Of a stretch of DNA of 64,000 nucleotides, positions 26,007 through 34,368 are shown in pieces. A program made the position numbers and the translations under genes. The notes under the pieces are model-generated. The model saw only the letters and a list, made by a program, of their open reading frames with translations. It was not told where the DNA came from and ran no database searches. The first letter of the stretch is position 1, and the number at the start of each line of letters is the position of its first letter. The stretch is from positions 1,984,001-2,048,000 of the forward strand of contig NZ_JAPDRJ010000001.1 in the NCBI RefSeq assembly GCF_040706535.1. Reading direction: 5' to 3'. This DNA comes from Lentisalinibacter orientalis. GTDB lineage: Bacteria > Pseudomonadota > Gammaproteobacteria > Steroidobacterales > Woeseiaceae.

Positions 26007-26804
26007 CTAGGCGAGGATGCCGTCGAGGTGGGGAGCGGTCAGCCGGGCGAGCGCCGCGTAGATCTTCGGGCTGCCGGCGAGCACGTGGCCGGTCTCCATG
26101 AACCCCTCGCTGCCGTCCAGGCCGCTGATGATCCCGCCCGCCTCGCGGATCAGCAGCGCGCCGGCGGCGAGATCCCACGGCTTCAGCCCCGTCTCCCAGA
26201 ACCCGTCCAGCCGACCGGCGGCCACGTAGGCCAGGTCGAGCGCGGCGGCGCCGGGCCGGCGCACGCCGGCGGCGTTGCGGATGACGTCCTTCAGGAGCGC
26301 CATGTACGGGTCCAGCCCCGCGGTGCCCCGCCGGTACGGGAAGCCGGTGCCGATCAGGGCGTCGGCCAGATCGCGGCGGTTCGTCACGCGGATGCGGCGC
26401 CCGTCCAGCTGCGCGCCCTCGCCGCGGGACGCGGTGAACATCTCCTGGCGCAGCGGGTCGTAGATGACGCCATGCTCCAGGCGGCCGCGGATCTGCAGGC
26501 CCACCGAGACGCAGAACACCGGGAAGCCGTGCAGGAAGTTGGTGGTGCCGTCCAGCGGGTCGATGATCCAGACATGGTCGGATTCGCCGCGCGCGCCCCC
26601 TTCCTCGGCCAGGATCGCGTGGTCCGGGTAGTGGCTCAGGATGGTATCGACGATGACCGCCTCGGCCTGCCGGTCGGCCTCGCTGACGTAGTCGTTGCGG
26701 CCCTTGGTTTCCACCTTGAGCCGGTCGAGCTGTTTCAGCTGGCGTAGCAGCATGTCGCCGCCCTTGCGTGCCGCCATGGCGGCGATGTTGGCGAGTGGTT
26801 GCAT
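26007..26804 (-). CDS. suhB: Inositol-1-monophosphatase family protein SuhB
   Basis: 265 residues. Metal-binding motifs of the family are all present: LAEEGG near residues 65-70, WIIDPLDGTTNFLHG near 79-93, and WDLAAGALLIREAGG near 200-214. SuhB also takes part in rRNA antitermination in gammaproteobacteria. Start chosen at ATG 26804 (MQPLANIAAMAARKGG), the conserved N-terminus; the open frame upstream is the shadow of trmJ. Divergent from trmJ, as in many relatives where suhB and trmJ are neighbours of the isc genes. Confidence 0.94.
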   Translation of the reverse strand: MQPLANIAAMAARKGGDMLLRQLKQLDRLKVETKGRNDYVSEADRQAEAVIVDTILSHYPDHAILAEEGGARGESDHVWIIDPLDGTTNFLHGFPVFCVSVGLQIRGRLEHGVIYDPLRQEMFTASRGEGAQLDGRRIRVTNRRDLADALIGTGFPYRRGTAGLDPYMALLKDVIRNAAGVRRPGAAALDLAYVAAGRLDGFWETGLKPWDLAAGALLIREAGGIISGLDGSEGFMETGHVLAGSPKIYAALARLTAPHLDGILA

Positions 26805-26900
26805 GCGCGGTTCGTATCCGGTGGCGGGGTGTGTGGGTGCGGGCGGTAGAATACCAGACCGGATGGCGGGCGAGACGGCCGGAGAGATGAACGAGGGCAG

Positions 26901-27623
26901 ATGACGATTCGTATCGTACTGGTGGGCACGACCCACCCGGGCAACATCGGAGCTACGGCGCGGGCCATGAAGAACATGGGCCTCGGCGAACTCGTGCTGG
27001 TGGCGCCGCGCAGTTTTCCACACGAGGAGGCCACGGCCCGCGCGTCGGGCGCGGAGGACGTGCTCGCCGCGGCGCGCGTGGTCGACACGCTGGAGGCCGC
27101 GGTCGCCGACTGCGTATGGGTGGCCGGCGCCAGCGCACGCCAGCGCAGCATTGCCTGGCCCGAGCTGAGCGCCCGGGAGGCGGCGGAGAAGGCCATGGCC
27201 GAATCCGCGTCCGGGCCGGTCGCGCTGGTGTTCGGTCCGGAGAAGTCGGGCCTGAGCAACGAGGACCTGGCCCGCTGCCAGGCGCTGCTCTACATCCCCA
27301 CGGCGCCGGACTTCAGCTCGCTGAATCTGGCGATGTCGGTGCAGGTGGTGACCTACGAGGTGCAGATGCAGCGCGCGGCCGGCCGCGAGCCGCCGGCCAG
27401 GGAGGTGCGGCCCGCGACCGCGGGCGAGATGGAGAACTTCTACCGCCATCTGGAAGAGCTGCTGCTCGCCGCCCGCTTCCTCGACCCCGACAATCCCCGG
27501 CACCTGATGAAGCGGCTGCGGCGGCTGTTCGCCCGCGCCGAGCCGGACATGAACGAGATCAACATCCTGCGAGGCATACTGGCCTCGCTGGCGCCCGCCG
27601 AGCGGAGAAGCGACCGTGAATGA
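26901..27623 (+). CDS. trmJ: tRNA (cytidine/uridine-2'-O-)-methyltransferase TrmJ
   Basis: 240 residues. SPOUT-type methyltransferase with motifs IRIVLVGTTHPGNIGATARAMKNMG at the start (motif 1), ALVFGPEKSGLSNEDL (motif 2) and YIPTAPDFSSLNLAMSVQVV (motif 3). It methylates position 32 of several tRNAs. Its end overlaps the next gene by eight bases. The trmJ-isc order is typical of gammaproteobacteria, although iscR, usually between them, is missing. Confidence 0.94.
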   Translation: MTIRIVLVGTTHPGNIGATARAMKNMGLGELVLVAPRSFPHEEATARASGAEDVLAAARVVDTLEAAVADCVWVAGASARQRSIAWPELSAREAAEKAMAESASGPVALVFGPEKSGLSNEDLARCQALLYIPTAPDFSSLNLAMSVQVVTYEVQMQRAAGREPPAREVRPATAGEMENFYRHLEELLLAARFLDPDNPRHLMKRLRRLFARAEPDMNEINILRGILASLAPAERRSDRE

Positions 27624-28800
27624 CGCCCGCACCATCTACCTGGACTACGCGGCCACCACGCCGGTGGACGAGGCCGTGGCCGCGGCCATGGCGCACTGCC
27701 TCGGCCGGGACGGCGTGTACGGCAACGCGGCCTCGCTGATGCACGAACCCGGCCGGCGCGCCGCCGCCGCCGTGGATGCCGCGCGCGCGGAACTCGCCGC
27801 GCTGATCGGCGCCCGGCCCGGCGAACTGGTCTTCACCTCCGGCGCGACCGAGGCGGACAATCTCGCGGTCATCGGTGCGGCTCGGTATTTCGCCGACCGG
27901 GGCCGGCATCTGGTGACCACGCGCATCGAGCACAAGGCGGTGCTGGATGCCGCCCGCCGCCTCGAGCGGGACGGCTGGGAGGTGACCTGGCTCGAGCCCG
28001 ACGCCGAGGGCCGCATCGACCCGGCTTCGGTCGGGGCGGCGCTCCGGGACGACACCGTGCTCGCCGCCGTCATGTGGGTGAACAACGAGACCGGCGTGGT
28101 GAACGACGTCGAGGCCATCGGCCGCCTGTGCCGCGAGCGGGGCGTGCTGTTCCACGTGGACGCCGCGCAGGCTGTGGGCAAACTGGCCATCGATCTCGCG
28201 CGCCTGCCGGTCGACTTCCTGGCCCTCACGGCCCACAAGTTCTACGGCCCGAAGGGCGTGGGAGCGCTGTATATCGCGGATCGTCCCGGCGTGCAGGTGC
28301 AGCCGCTCCTCTACGGCGGCGGCCAGGAACGGGGGCTGCGGCCGGGCACGCTGCCGGTGCACCAGATCGTGGGGCTCGGTGCCGCCGCGGCGCGGGCCCG
28401 GGAGGAGCTGCCCGCGGAACGGGCGCGGCTGGCGGCGCTCCGGGACCGGCTGAGTGCAGGCCTCACCGCCATGGACGGCGTTCTCGTCAACGGCGGCGGC
28501 GCCGAGCGGATCCCGGGCATCGTCAACGTGAGCGTGGCGGGCGTGGACGGGGAGAGCCTGTTCGCATCGCTGGAACCGCTCGCGGTGGCGTCCGGCTCGG
28601 CCTGCAATACCACCTCGGGCGAGCCTTCCTACGTGCTGCGTGCGCTGGGCCGCGACGACCGCCTGGCCGGCGCCTCGGTGCGCTTCAGCCTGGGCCGTTA
28701 CACGACGGAGGATGAAGTGGACCGGGCGCTCGACATTTTCACCGCTGCGGTGCACCGCCTGCGGCGCATCGCCGCGCCGCTGGGAGGCCGTGCGGCTTGA
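27616..28800 (+). CDS. iscS: Cysteine desulfurase IscS-like
   Basis: 394 residues, group I NifS/IscS type. The PLP lysine is Lys208 (ALTAHKFYGPKGVG). The catalytic Cys330 lies in the flexible loop SGSACNTTSGEPSYVLRALG, the same length as in IscS. It removes sulfur from cysteine for Fe-S cluster assembly and tRNA thiolation. Start GTG at 27616, overlapping trmJ by eight bases. Ten residues shorter than E. coli IscS; whether it contacts a true IscU is open, because the neighbouring scaffold gene is degenerate. Confidence 0.9.
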   Translation: MNDARTIYLDYAATTPVDEAVAAAMAHCLGRDGVYGNAASLMHEPGRRAAAAVDAARAELAALIGARPGELVFTSGATEADNLAVIGAARYFADRGRHLVTTRIEHKAVLDAARRLERDGWEVTWLEPDAEGRIDPASVGAALRDDTVLAAVMWVNNETGVVNDVEAIGRLCRERGVLFHVDAAQAVGKLAIDLARLPVDFLALTAHKFYGPKGVGALYIADRPGVQVQPLLYGGGQERGLRPGTLPVHQIVGLGAAAARAREELPAERARLAALRDRLSAGLTAMDGVLVNGGGAERIPGIVNVSVAGVDGESLFASLEPLAVASGSACNTTSGEPSYVLRALGRDDRLAGASVRFSLGRYTTEDEVDRALDIFTAAVHRLRRIAAPLGGRAA

Positions 28801-29216
28801 ATTACGGCGCCGAAGTCCTCACCCTTTTCCGGGAGGCCGCCCACGCCGGGCAGGTGGAGGGCGGCGTCAGCGGCCGCGCCCGGGGGCGTACCGGCGACGT
28901 GGAGGTCGTTTTCAGCGCCGGGGTCGCGGGCGGTAGAATAGCCCGCATGCGCTACGGCGCCATCGGCTGTCCGTGGGTCATCGCGGCGTGCGAATGGGCC
29001 TGCCGGCAGGCCGAAGGCGGTCCGACGGCCGGCCTGGCCGCACTGAATGCGGCCGCGATGGCCGGGGCGCTGGCGGCGCCGGCGGAGAAAACGGGCAGTC
29101 TGCTGGTCGTAGAGGATGCGCTGGCCGAACTCGGCCGGGCGCTGGCGGCAGGCGAAGGCGCCGTCGTCAGATCCGACGACAGATCTGACGACGGACGAAC
29201 TGACGAGCATAGTTGA
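28797..29216 (+). CDS. Divergent IscU-like scaffold protein lacking two of three cluster cysteines
   Basis: 139 residues, starting at TTG 28797 overlapping the iscS stop (TTGA). The N-terminal helix (YGAEVLTLFREAAHAG), the strand pattern and the YGAIGCPWVIAACEWA segment align by eye with IscU/NifU N-terminal domains. The first ligand cysteine (IscU ACGD) is replaced in GRTGD and the third (HCSILAEDAI) in GSLLVVEDAL; only Cys58 is kept, along with Asp34. Cys65 and Cys69 are extra. The tail is Asp/Arg/Ser-rich and contains a perfect DNA inverted repeat. It may be a non-catalytic partner of IscS, an alternative scaffold or a decaying gene. Confidence 0.65.
   Translation: MNYGAEVLTLFREAAHAGQVEGGVSGRARGRTGDVEVVFSAGVAGGRIARMRYGAIGCPWVIAACEWACRQAEGGPTAGLAALNAAAMAGALAAPAEKTGSLLVVEDALAELGRALAAGEGAVVRSDDRSDDGRTDEHS
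29161..29194. repeat. Perfect 13-bp inverted repeat with 8-base loop in the 3' end of the iscU-like gene
   Basis: Arms CCGTCGTCAGATC (29161-29173) and GATCTGACGACGG (29182-29194), loop CGACGACA. It would form a stable RNA hairpin inside the coding sequence, 35 bases before the iscA start. No U-tract follows, so a simple terminator is unlikely; an mRNA-stability or translation effect is possible. Confidence 0.85.
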
Positions 29217-29228
29217 GCGAGTACGGAT

Positions 29229-29552
29229 ATGGCCATCTCACTGACACAATCCGCAGCGGACAGGGTAAGAAACCACATCGGCACCCGCGGCAAGGGGCTG
29301 GGCCTGCGCCTGGGGGTGAAGAAGACGGGCTGTTCCGGGTTCGCCTACGTCATCGACTACGCCGACGAGATCGCGGACGGCGACCACGTGTTCGAGGATC
29401 ACGGCGTCAGGATCGTCGTGGACGGCGACAGCCTCTCCTACATCGACGGCACGGAAGTGGACTTCGTCAAGCAGGGGCTGAACGAGGCGTTCAAGTTCCG
29501 CAATCCGAACGTGAAGGGCGAATGCGGCTGCGGCGAGAGCTTCAACGTCTGA
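29229..29552 (+). CDS. iscA: Iron-sulfur cluster assembly A-type carrier IscA
   Basis: 107 residues, the IscA length. The three conserved cysteines are Cys35 (KKTGCSGFAYVIDY), Cys99 and Cys101 (GECGCGESF). A-type carriers pass clusters to target apoproteins. IscA fits better than ErpA because of length and the iscS neighbour. It lies 12 bases after the iscU-like gene. hscB, hscA, fdx and iscX, normally downstream, are absent: ndk follows. Confidence 0.93.
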   Translation: MAISLTQSAADRVRNHIGTRGKGLGLRLGVKKTGCSGFAYVIDYADEIADGDHVFEDHGVRIVVDGDSLSYIDGTEVDFVKQGLNEAFKFRNPNVKGECGCGESFNV

Positions 29553-29557
29553 AAGCG

Positions 29558-29586
29558 TTGCCGAGTCCGGCTAAGCCGAGTAAAAT
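29558..29586 (+). promoter_or_regulatory. Putative promoter upstream of the ndk leader
   Basis: TTGCCG (4 of 6) and TAAAAT (5 of 6) with an ideal 17-base spacer. Transcription would start near 29593, only a few bases before a terminator-like hairpin at 29599-29624. Either a chance match or an attenuated promoter for ndk. Confidence 0.4.
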
Positions 29587-29598
29587 TAATAGCTTATG

Positions 29599-29629
29599 CT
29601 CCCGACCCGCACGCGGGCCGGGAGTTTTT
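29599..29629 (+). terminator. Rho-independent terminator after iscA
   Basis: Stem arms CTCCCGACCCGC and GCGGGCCGGGAG (one A-C mismatch) are followed by TTTTT at 29625-29629. It lies 46 bases after the iscA stop and 46 bases before the ndk start. Confidence 0.82.
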
Positions 29630-29675
29630 CGTACTCCCGACAACTACCCTCTGACCAGACAACGAAGGAAAGACC

Positions 29676-30107
29676 ATGGCTCGTGAGCGCACGCTCTCCA
29701 TCATCAAGCCCGATGGCGTCGAGAAGAACATCATCGGAGAGATCTACCGCCGGTTCGAGAACGCGGGCTTGCGCATCGTCGCGGCGCGCATGCTGCACCT
29801 GACGAAGGAGCAGGCCGAGGGCTTCTACGCCGTCCACAAGGAGCGCCCCTTCTTCCCGGACCTGGTCTCGTACATGACCTCCGGGCCGGTGATGGTGCAG
29901 GCGCTGGAGGGTGAGAATGCCATCGCGCTCAACCGCGAGCTCATGGGTGCCACCAACCCCGCGGAGGCCGACGAGGGTACCATCCGCGCCGATTTCGCGA
30001 AGAGCATCGAGGAAAACGTGGTGCACGGTTCCGATGCGGCGGAGACGGCCGCCCAGGAGATCGCCTTCTTCTTCCCGGACGGCGTCTGCGAGCGTACCCG
30101 CGGCTGA
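29676..30107 (+). CDS. ndk: Nucleoside diphosphate kinase
   Basis: 143 residues, standard size. Contains ERTLSIIKPDGVEKN at the start, the RP(F/x)F segment HKERPFFPDLVSYM, and the active-site histidine in ENVVHGSDAAETA. It balances NTP and dNTP pools by a phosphohistidine mechanism. Good ribosome site (GAAGGAAAG) before ATG 29676. The ndk-rlmN-pilF-rodZ order is conserved in gammaproteobacteria. Confidence 0.97.
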   Translation: MARERTLSIIKPDGVEKNIIGEIYRRFENAGLRIVAARMLHLTKEQAEGFYAVHKERPFFPDLVSYMTSGPVMVQALEGENAIALNRELMGATNPAEADEGTIRADFAKSIEENVVHGSDAAETAAQEIAFFFPDGVCERTRG

Positions 30108-30128
30108 TCGCCGCCCGAGGGCCGGATC

Positions 30129-31241
30129 ATGACCACCCCCGTGGAAAGACAGGAACTGCTCGGGCTGTCCCGGGACGAGCTGGAGGGCTTCTTCGCCGGT
30201 CTCGGCGAGAAGCCGTTCCGCGCCCGCCAGCTCCTGCAGTGGCTGCATCGCCGGGGCATCACCGACTTCGGCGAGATGACCGATCTGGCGAAGTCCCTGC
30301 GCTCGGCGCTGGGGCTCACCGCCTCGGTCTCGCTGCCGCGGGTCATCTCCCGGCACCAGTCCGCGGACGGCACCGTGAAATGGCTGACGGCGGCCGGCGG
30401 CGGGCAGGCAGTGGAGACCGTCTTCATACCCGAGCCGGACCGGGGCACGCTGTGCATCTCCTCGCAGGTGGGCTGCGCGCTGGACTGCGCCTTCTGCGCC
30501 ACGGCGAAGCAGGGCTTCAACCGTAATCTGACCGCGGCAGAGATCATCGGCCAGGTCTGGCTGGCGCAGCGGGAACTCGAACCGCGGCCGAACGGCGACC
30601 CGGCCGTGACCAACGTCGTCTTCATGGGCATGGGCGAGCCGCTGGCCAATTACCGCAGCGTGGTCACCGCGCTGCGGTTGCTGATCGACGACTATGCCTA
30701 CGGGCTGTCCCGCCGCCGCGTCACCGTGAGCACCTCCGGCCTGGTGCCGCAGATGCGCCGGCTCGGGGAAGAGTGCAACGTCTCGCTCGCCGTGTCGCTG
30801 CATGCGCCGGACGACGAGTTGAGAAACCGCCTCGTTCCCATCAACAAGATGCATCCCATCGCCGAGCTGCTGGACGCCTGCTGGGACTACGCAGCGGCCC
30901 GCAGCAATCGGCACATCACCTTCGAGTACGTGATGCTGGACGGCGTGAACGACTCGCCGGCCCACGCGGACCGGCTGGCGAAGCTCCTGCGCGGCCGGCC
31001 CGCGAAGGTGAACCTGATCCCCTTCAATCCCTTCCCGGGCATCGAGTTCCGCCGCTCGCCGGCCCGGGTCATCGACGAGTTCCGCGACCGTCTGCGCGGC
31101 CGCGGCATCGTGGCCACGGTGCGCCGTACCCGCGGTGACGACATCGACGCCGCCTGCGGCCAGCTGGCCGGCCAGGTCACCGACCGGGTGCGTATCCGGC
31201 TGAGCGAGAAGCCCGTGCGACGGGCGCTGTCCGGAGGATGA
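30129..31241 (+). CDS. rlmN: Dual-specificity rRNA/tRNA adenine C2-methyltransferase RlmN
   Basis: 370 residues. Radical SAM motif CALDCAFC (CxxxCxxC), the FMGMGEPLANY motif and the C-terminal region with the methyl-accepting cysteine (DIDAACGQL). It methylates A2503 of 23S rRNA and A37 of some tRNAs. The stop overlaps the start of the next gene by four bases. Confidence 0.96.
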   Translation: MTTPVERQELLGLSRDELEGFFAGLGEKPFRARQLLQWLHRRGITDFGEMTDLAKSLRSALGLTASVSLPRVISRHQSADGTVKWLTAAGGGQAVETVFIPEPDRGTLCISSQVGCALDCAFCATAKQGFNRNLTAAEIIGQVWLAQRELEPRPNGDPAVTNVVFMGMGEPLANYRSVVTALRLLIDDYAYGLSRRRVTVSTSGLVPQMRRLGEECNVSLAVSLHAPDDELRNRLVPINKMHPIAELLDACWDYAAARSNRHITFEYVMLDGVNDSPAHADRLAKLLRGRPAKVNLIPFNPFPGIEFRRSPARVIDEFRDRLRGRGIVATVRRTRGDDIDAACGQLAGQVTDRVRIRLSEKPVRRALSGG

Positions 31242-32032
31242 AGCCGATGAGCTTACTGGCGTTGCGGAAGACCCTGCCGAAGACTTTGCTGCTCGCGGCG
31301 GCGTTCGCGCTTGCCGGCTGCGTCACGACCGATACCGGCAAGCCCCGCTCCGAGGGATCGCCCGAAGAGGCGGCGCGCATCAACTACGAGCTGGGCGCCG
31401 AGTACATCCGCCAGGGTAACCTGGAACTCGCCCGCGAGCGCCTCGAGCGGGCCGTCTCCCAGGATCCGGACCTCGCAGTGGCGCGCTCCACGCTGGCGCT
31501 GGTCTACGACCGCCAGGGCGACACCGAGCTGGCCGACGACCAGTACCGGAGAGCGGTGCGGCTCGCGCCGAACGACGCCAGCGTGCAGAACACCTACGCC
31601 GTGTTTCTGTGCAAGCGCCAGCGTTACGACGAGGCCATGGACTATTTCGCCCGCGCCGCATCGAACACCCGCTACGGCACGCCGGAGGCGGCACTCACCA
31701 ATGCCGGCGTCTGCCTGCTGCAGAAGCCGGACTACGTGCAGGCGGAGCAGTACTTCCGCCGCGCCCTGCAGCGCAACCCGGCTTACAGCGAGGCCCTGCT
31801 GCAGATGGCGGCGCTGAGCGTCGACCGGGGCAATTTCCTGCGCGCCCGGGCGTTCGTGCAGCGCTATCTGGCCCAGCATCCGGCCGCGCCGGAGATCCTG
31901 TGGATCGGCGTGCAGGCCGAGCGCGCGCTCGGCGATCGCGACGCGGCGGCCCGGCATGCCGCGGTCCTGCGGGAGAAATTCCCGGCTTCGGGGGAGACGC
32001 TCCGGCTGAACGAGGAGTCCGATGACTCGTGA
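31238..32032 (+). CDS. pilF: Type IV pilus assembly lipoprotein PilF/PilW
   Basis: 264 residues. Lipoprotein signal with lipobox LAGC (Cys28), followed by about six TPR motifs (for example YIRQGNLELARERLERAVSQ and SVQNTYAVFLCKRQRYDEAM). PilF is the pilotin that guides the PilQ secretin to the outer membrane. Family placement is backed by position between rlmN and rodZ. Overlaps rlmN by four bases and rodZ by eleven. Confidence 0.92.
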   Translation: MKPMSLLALRKTLPKTLLLAAAFALAGCVTTDTGKPRSEGSPEEAARINYELGAEYIRQGNLELARERLERAVSQDPDLAVARSTLALVYDRQGDTELADDQYRRAVRLAPNDASVQNTYAVFLCKRQRYDEAMDYFARAASNTRYGTPEAALTNAGVCLLQKPDYVQAEQYFRRALQRNPAYSEALLQMAALSVDRGNFLRARAFVQRYLAQHPAAPEILWIGVQAERALGDRDAAARHAAVLREKFPASGETLRLNEESDDS

Positions 32033-32993
32033 CGACATGAGCCAGGACGAGACGGGTCAGCAGGAGTCGCGCGAGGAAGAGGAGGTCGACGGCGGCACCG
32101 AGACGCCTGCTGCCCGCGGACCGAAGGCCGGCGCGCGGCTGAAGGCGGCCCGGCAGGCCCGCAACATCTCCCTCGACGAGATCGCCCGGGAACTGCACCT
32201 GGACGCGGACAAGCTGCGCGCCCTCGAGTCCAATCGCTTCGAGGTCTTCAGCGCCCCGGTCTTCACCAAGGGCTATCTGCGCCGCTACGCGGGCCTGGTC
32301 GGCGTCGCCGAGGGCGAGGTGCTGGCCGGCTTCGAGGAACTCAGCGATGCCGCCGGACCGCCGCCGGTGGTCATCAAGTCGCCGCGCGCGCGTCCCCGTT
32401 ACGTGCCGTCCCTGCAGGCGGTGCTGCTCGTGCTGCTGGCCGTTCTTCTGGGTCTGCTCGGCTGGTGGGCCTTCAGCGGGGCCGTGCTGAAGCCGGTGCC
32501 GGAGGTAGCCAGCGGCGGTGCAGGCGAGCCCTTGCTGCCCGCCCGCAGGGAAGACGCGCCCGCCGGCACCCCCGCCACGATGGCGGGAACCGCACCCCCG
32601 CCGGCCGCCGCCACGACCGAGACGGTCGACGAGGCGGCCGACGACGGCGCCGCCGGTACGGCGCCCGCGGCGGCCGAACCGACGCTTGCGGCCCGCGCTG
32701 CCGACACCGCCGGTGCGGATCCGGAGCCGCCGCAGTCCGCCCCCGCGGCACTGGCCCTGACCCTGAGCTTCACCGACGAATGCTGGCTGCAGGTGACCGA
32801 CGGCGACGGCGAGCGGCTCTACGCCGGCATCGCCCGGGGCGGCCAGGTGCGCCGCTTCAGCGCGGTCCCGCCGGTATCCCTCGTCCTCGGCAACGCGGAT
32901 GCGGCGAGTATCGAGGTGGACGGCGAACCCTATCCCATCGGCCCGGCGGACCGGCGCGGCCGCACGGCACGCATCACGGTGCCGGGCTCGTGA
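32022..32993 (+). CDS. rodZ: Cytoskeletal/cell-shape protein RodZ
   Basis: 323 residues. Cytoplasmic helix-turn-helix (about 34-105, LKAARQARNISLDEIARELHL, FTKGYLRRYAGLVG), transmembrane helix (131-152), an Ala/Pro/Thr-rich periplasmic linker and a C-terminal DUF4115 domain (about 240-323, SFTDECWLQVTDGDG). It links MreB to the elongation machinery. Starts at ATG 32022 inside the pilF end; a second ATG (residue 6) is also possible. Confidence 0.93.
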   Translation: MTRDDMSQDETGQQESREEEEVDGGTETPAARGPKAGARLKAARQARNISLDEIARELHLDADKLRALESNRFEVFSAPVFTKGYLRRYAGLVGVAEGEVLAGFEELSDAAGPPPVVIKSPRARPRYVPSLQAVLLVLLAVLLGLLGWWAFSGAVLKPVPEVASGGAGEPLLPARREDAPAGTPATMAGTAPPPAAATTETVDEAADDGAAGTAPAAAEPTLAARAADTAGADPEPPQSAPAALALTLSFTDECWLQVTDGDGERLYAGIARGGQVRRFSAVPPVSLVLGNADAASIEVDGEPYPIGPADRRGRTARITVPGS

Positions 32994-33018
32994 GCGGCCC
33001 GGCCCCCGGAAGGAACCC

Positions 33019-34320
33019 ATGAGCGCGAAGGTACGCCCGATCCGGGGCATGAACGACGTGCTGCCGCCGGATACCGGCCGCTGGCAGCACCTGGAAGACA
33101 CGGTGCGCGACGTGCTGGAGTCCTACGGCTACCGGCAGATGCGTCTGCCGCTGCTCGAGTACACCGAGCTGTTCCGCCGCTCCATCGGCGAGGTCACGGA
33201 CATCGTCGAGAAGGAGATGTACACCTTCGAGGACCGCAACGGCGACAGCCTCACCCTGCGCCCGGAGGCCACCGCGGGCGTCGTGCGCGCGGCCATCAGC
33301 AACGGCCTGCTGCACAACCAGCGCCACCGCCTGTGGACCGCGGGGCCCATGTTCCGCTACGAGCGTCCGCAGAAAGGGCGCTACCGGCAGTTCCACCAGA
33401 TCGACGTGGAAGCGCTGGGCTATCCAGGGCCGGACATCGACGCCGAGATGATCCTGATGTCAGCGCGGCTCTGGCGGCGGCTCGGCATCCGCCGGATCCG
33501 GCTGGAGATCAACTCGCTGGGCACGCCGGCCTCGCGGCAGCATTATCGGGAGGTGCTGGTGGAGTACTTCCGGGCGCACCGTGACCGGCTGGACGAGGAC
33601 AGCATCCGCCGCCTGGATACCAACCCGATGCGCATCCTGGACAGCAAGAACGCGGACATGCAGGACGTCGTGGCCGGCGCGCCGGACATCACCGAGCATC
33701 TGGACGAGGAATCCGCGGCGCATTTCGCGGAGCTGCAGCGCATCCTCTCGGCCGCCGGCGTCGACTACACGGTGAACCCCCGGCTGGTGCGCGGCCTGGA
33801 CTACTACACGCGCACCGTCTTCGAGTGGGTGACCGATGCCCTCGGCGCCCAGGGCGCCGTGTGCTCCGGCGGCCGTTACGACGGCCTGGTGGAGCACCTG
33901 GGCGGCGCTCCCACGCCGGCCATCGGCTGGGCGCTCGGCATGGAGCGCCTGGTGGCGTTGTTCGAGGAGGAAGGCGGCGCGGAACCCGACGGCGCGCCGG
34001 CCGTCTACGTGGTGGCCGTGGGCGACACGGCCGCGGCCACGGCCTTCGCGCTGGCCGAGCGCCTGCGCGACGGCCTGCCGGGGCAGGCGGTCGAGGTCAA
34101 TGCGGGCGGCGGCAGCTTCAAGTCGCAGCTGAAGCGTGCCGACCGCAGCGGAGCGCGCTACGCCGTCGTCCTGGGCGAGAACGAGATCGCCGCCGGCGAG
34201 GCGGGCCTGAAGCCGTTGCGGACGGACGAAGCTCAGCAGAGCGTCGCTTTCGACGAGCTGGCGGCGGTGCTAGCCCGGCGGCTGGACGGCGGCGGGACGC
34301 GGCAAGGTCAGAAGGTTTAG
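33019..34320 (+). CDS. hisS: Histidyl-tRNA synthetase
   Basis: 433 residues, class II synthetase. Contains VRPIRGMNDVLPPDT at the start, motif 2 (MFRYERPQKGRYRQFHQ), the histidine-specific LVRGLDYYTRTVFEW, and a C-terminal anticodon-binding domain (about 335-433). ATG 33019 with GGAAGG upstream was chosen; the longer frame runs through the rodZ end. ispG, which commonly separates rodZ and hisS, is absent here. Confidence 0.97.
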   Translation: MSAKVRPIRGMNDVLPPDTGRWQHLEDTVRDVLESYGYRQMRLPLLEYTELFRRSIGEVTDIVEKEMYTFEDRNGDSLTLRPEATAGVVRAAISNGLLHNQRHRLWTAGPMFRYERPQKGRYRQFHQIDVEALGYPGPDIDAEMILMSARLWRRLGIRRIRLEINSLGTPASRQHYREVLVEYFRAHRDRLDEDSIRRLDTNPMRILDSKNADMQDVVAGAPDITEHLDEESAAHFAELQRILSAAGVDYTVNPRLVRGLDYYTRTVFEWVTDALGAQGAVCSGGRYDGLVEHLGGAPTPAIGWALGMERLVALFEEEGGAEPDGAPAVYVVAVGDTAAATAFALAERLRDGLPGQAVEVNAGGGSFKSQLKRADRSGARYAVVLGENEIAAGEAGLKPLRTDEAQQSVAFDELAAVLARRLDGGGTRQGQKV

Positions 34321-34368
34321 AATGTCGGCCCCCCGCGGCCGGCACTCAACGAGAAAGGGTCAGAGACA

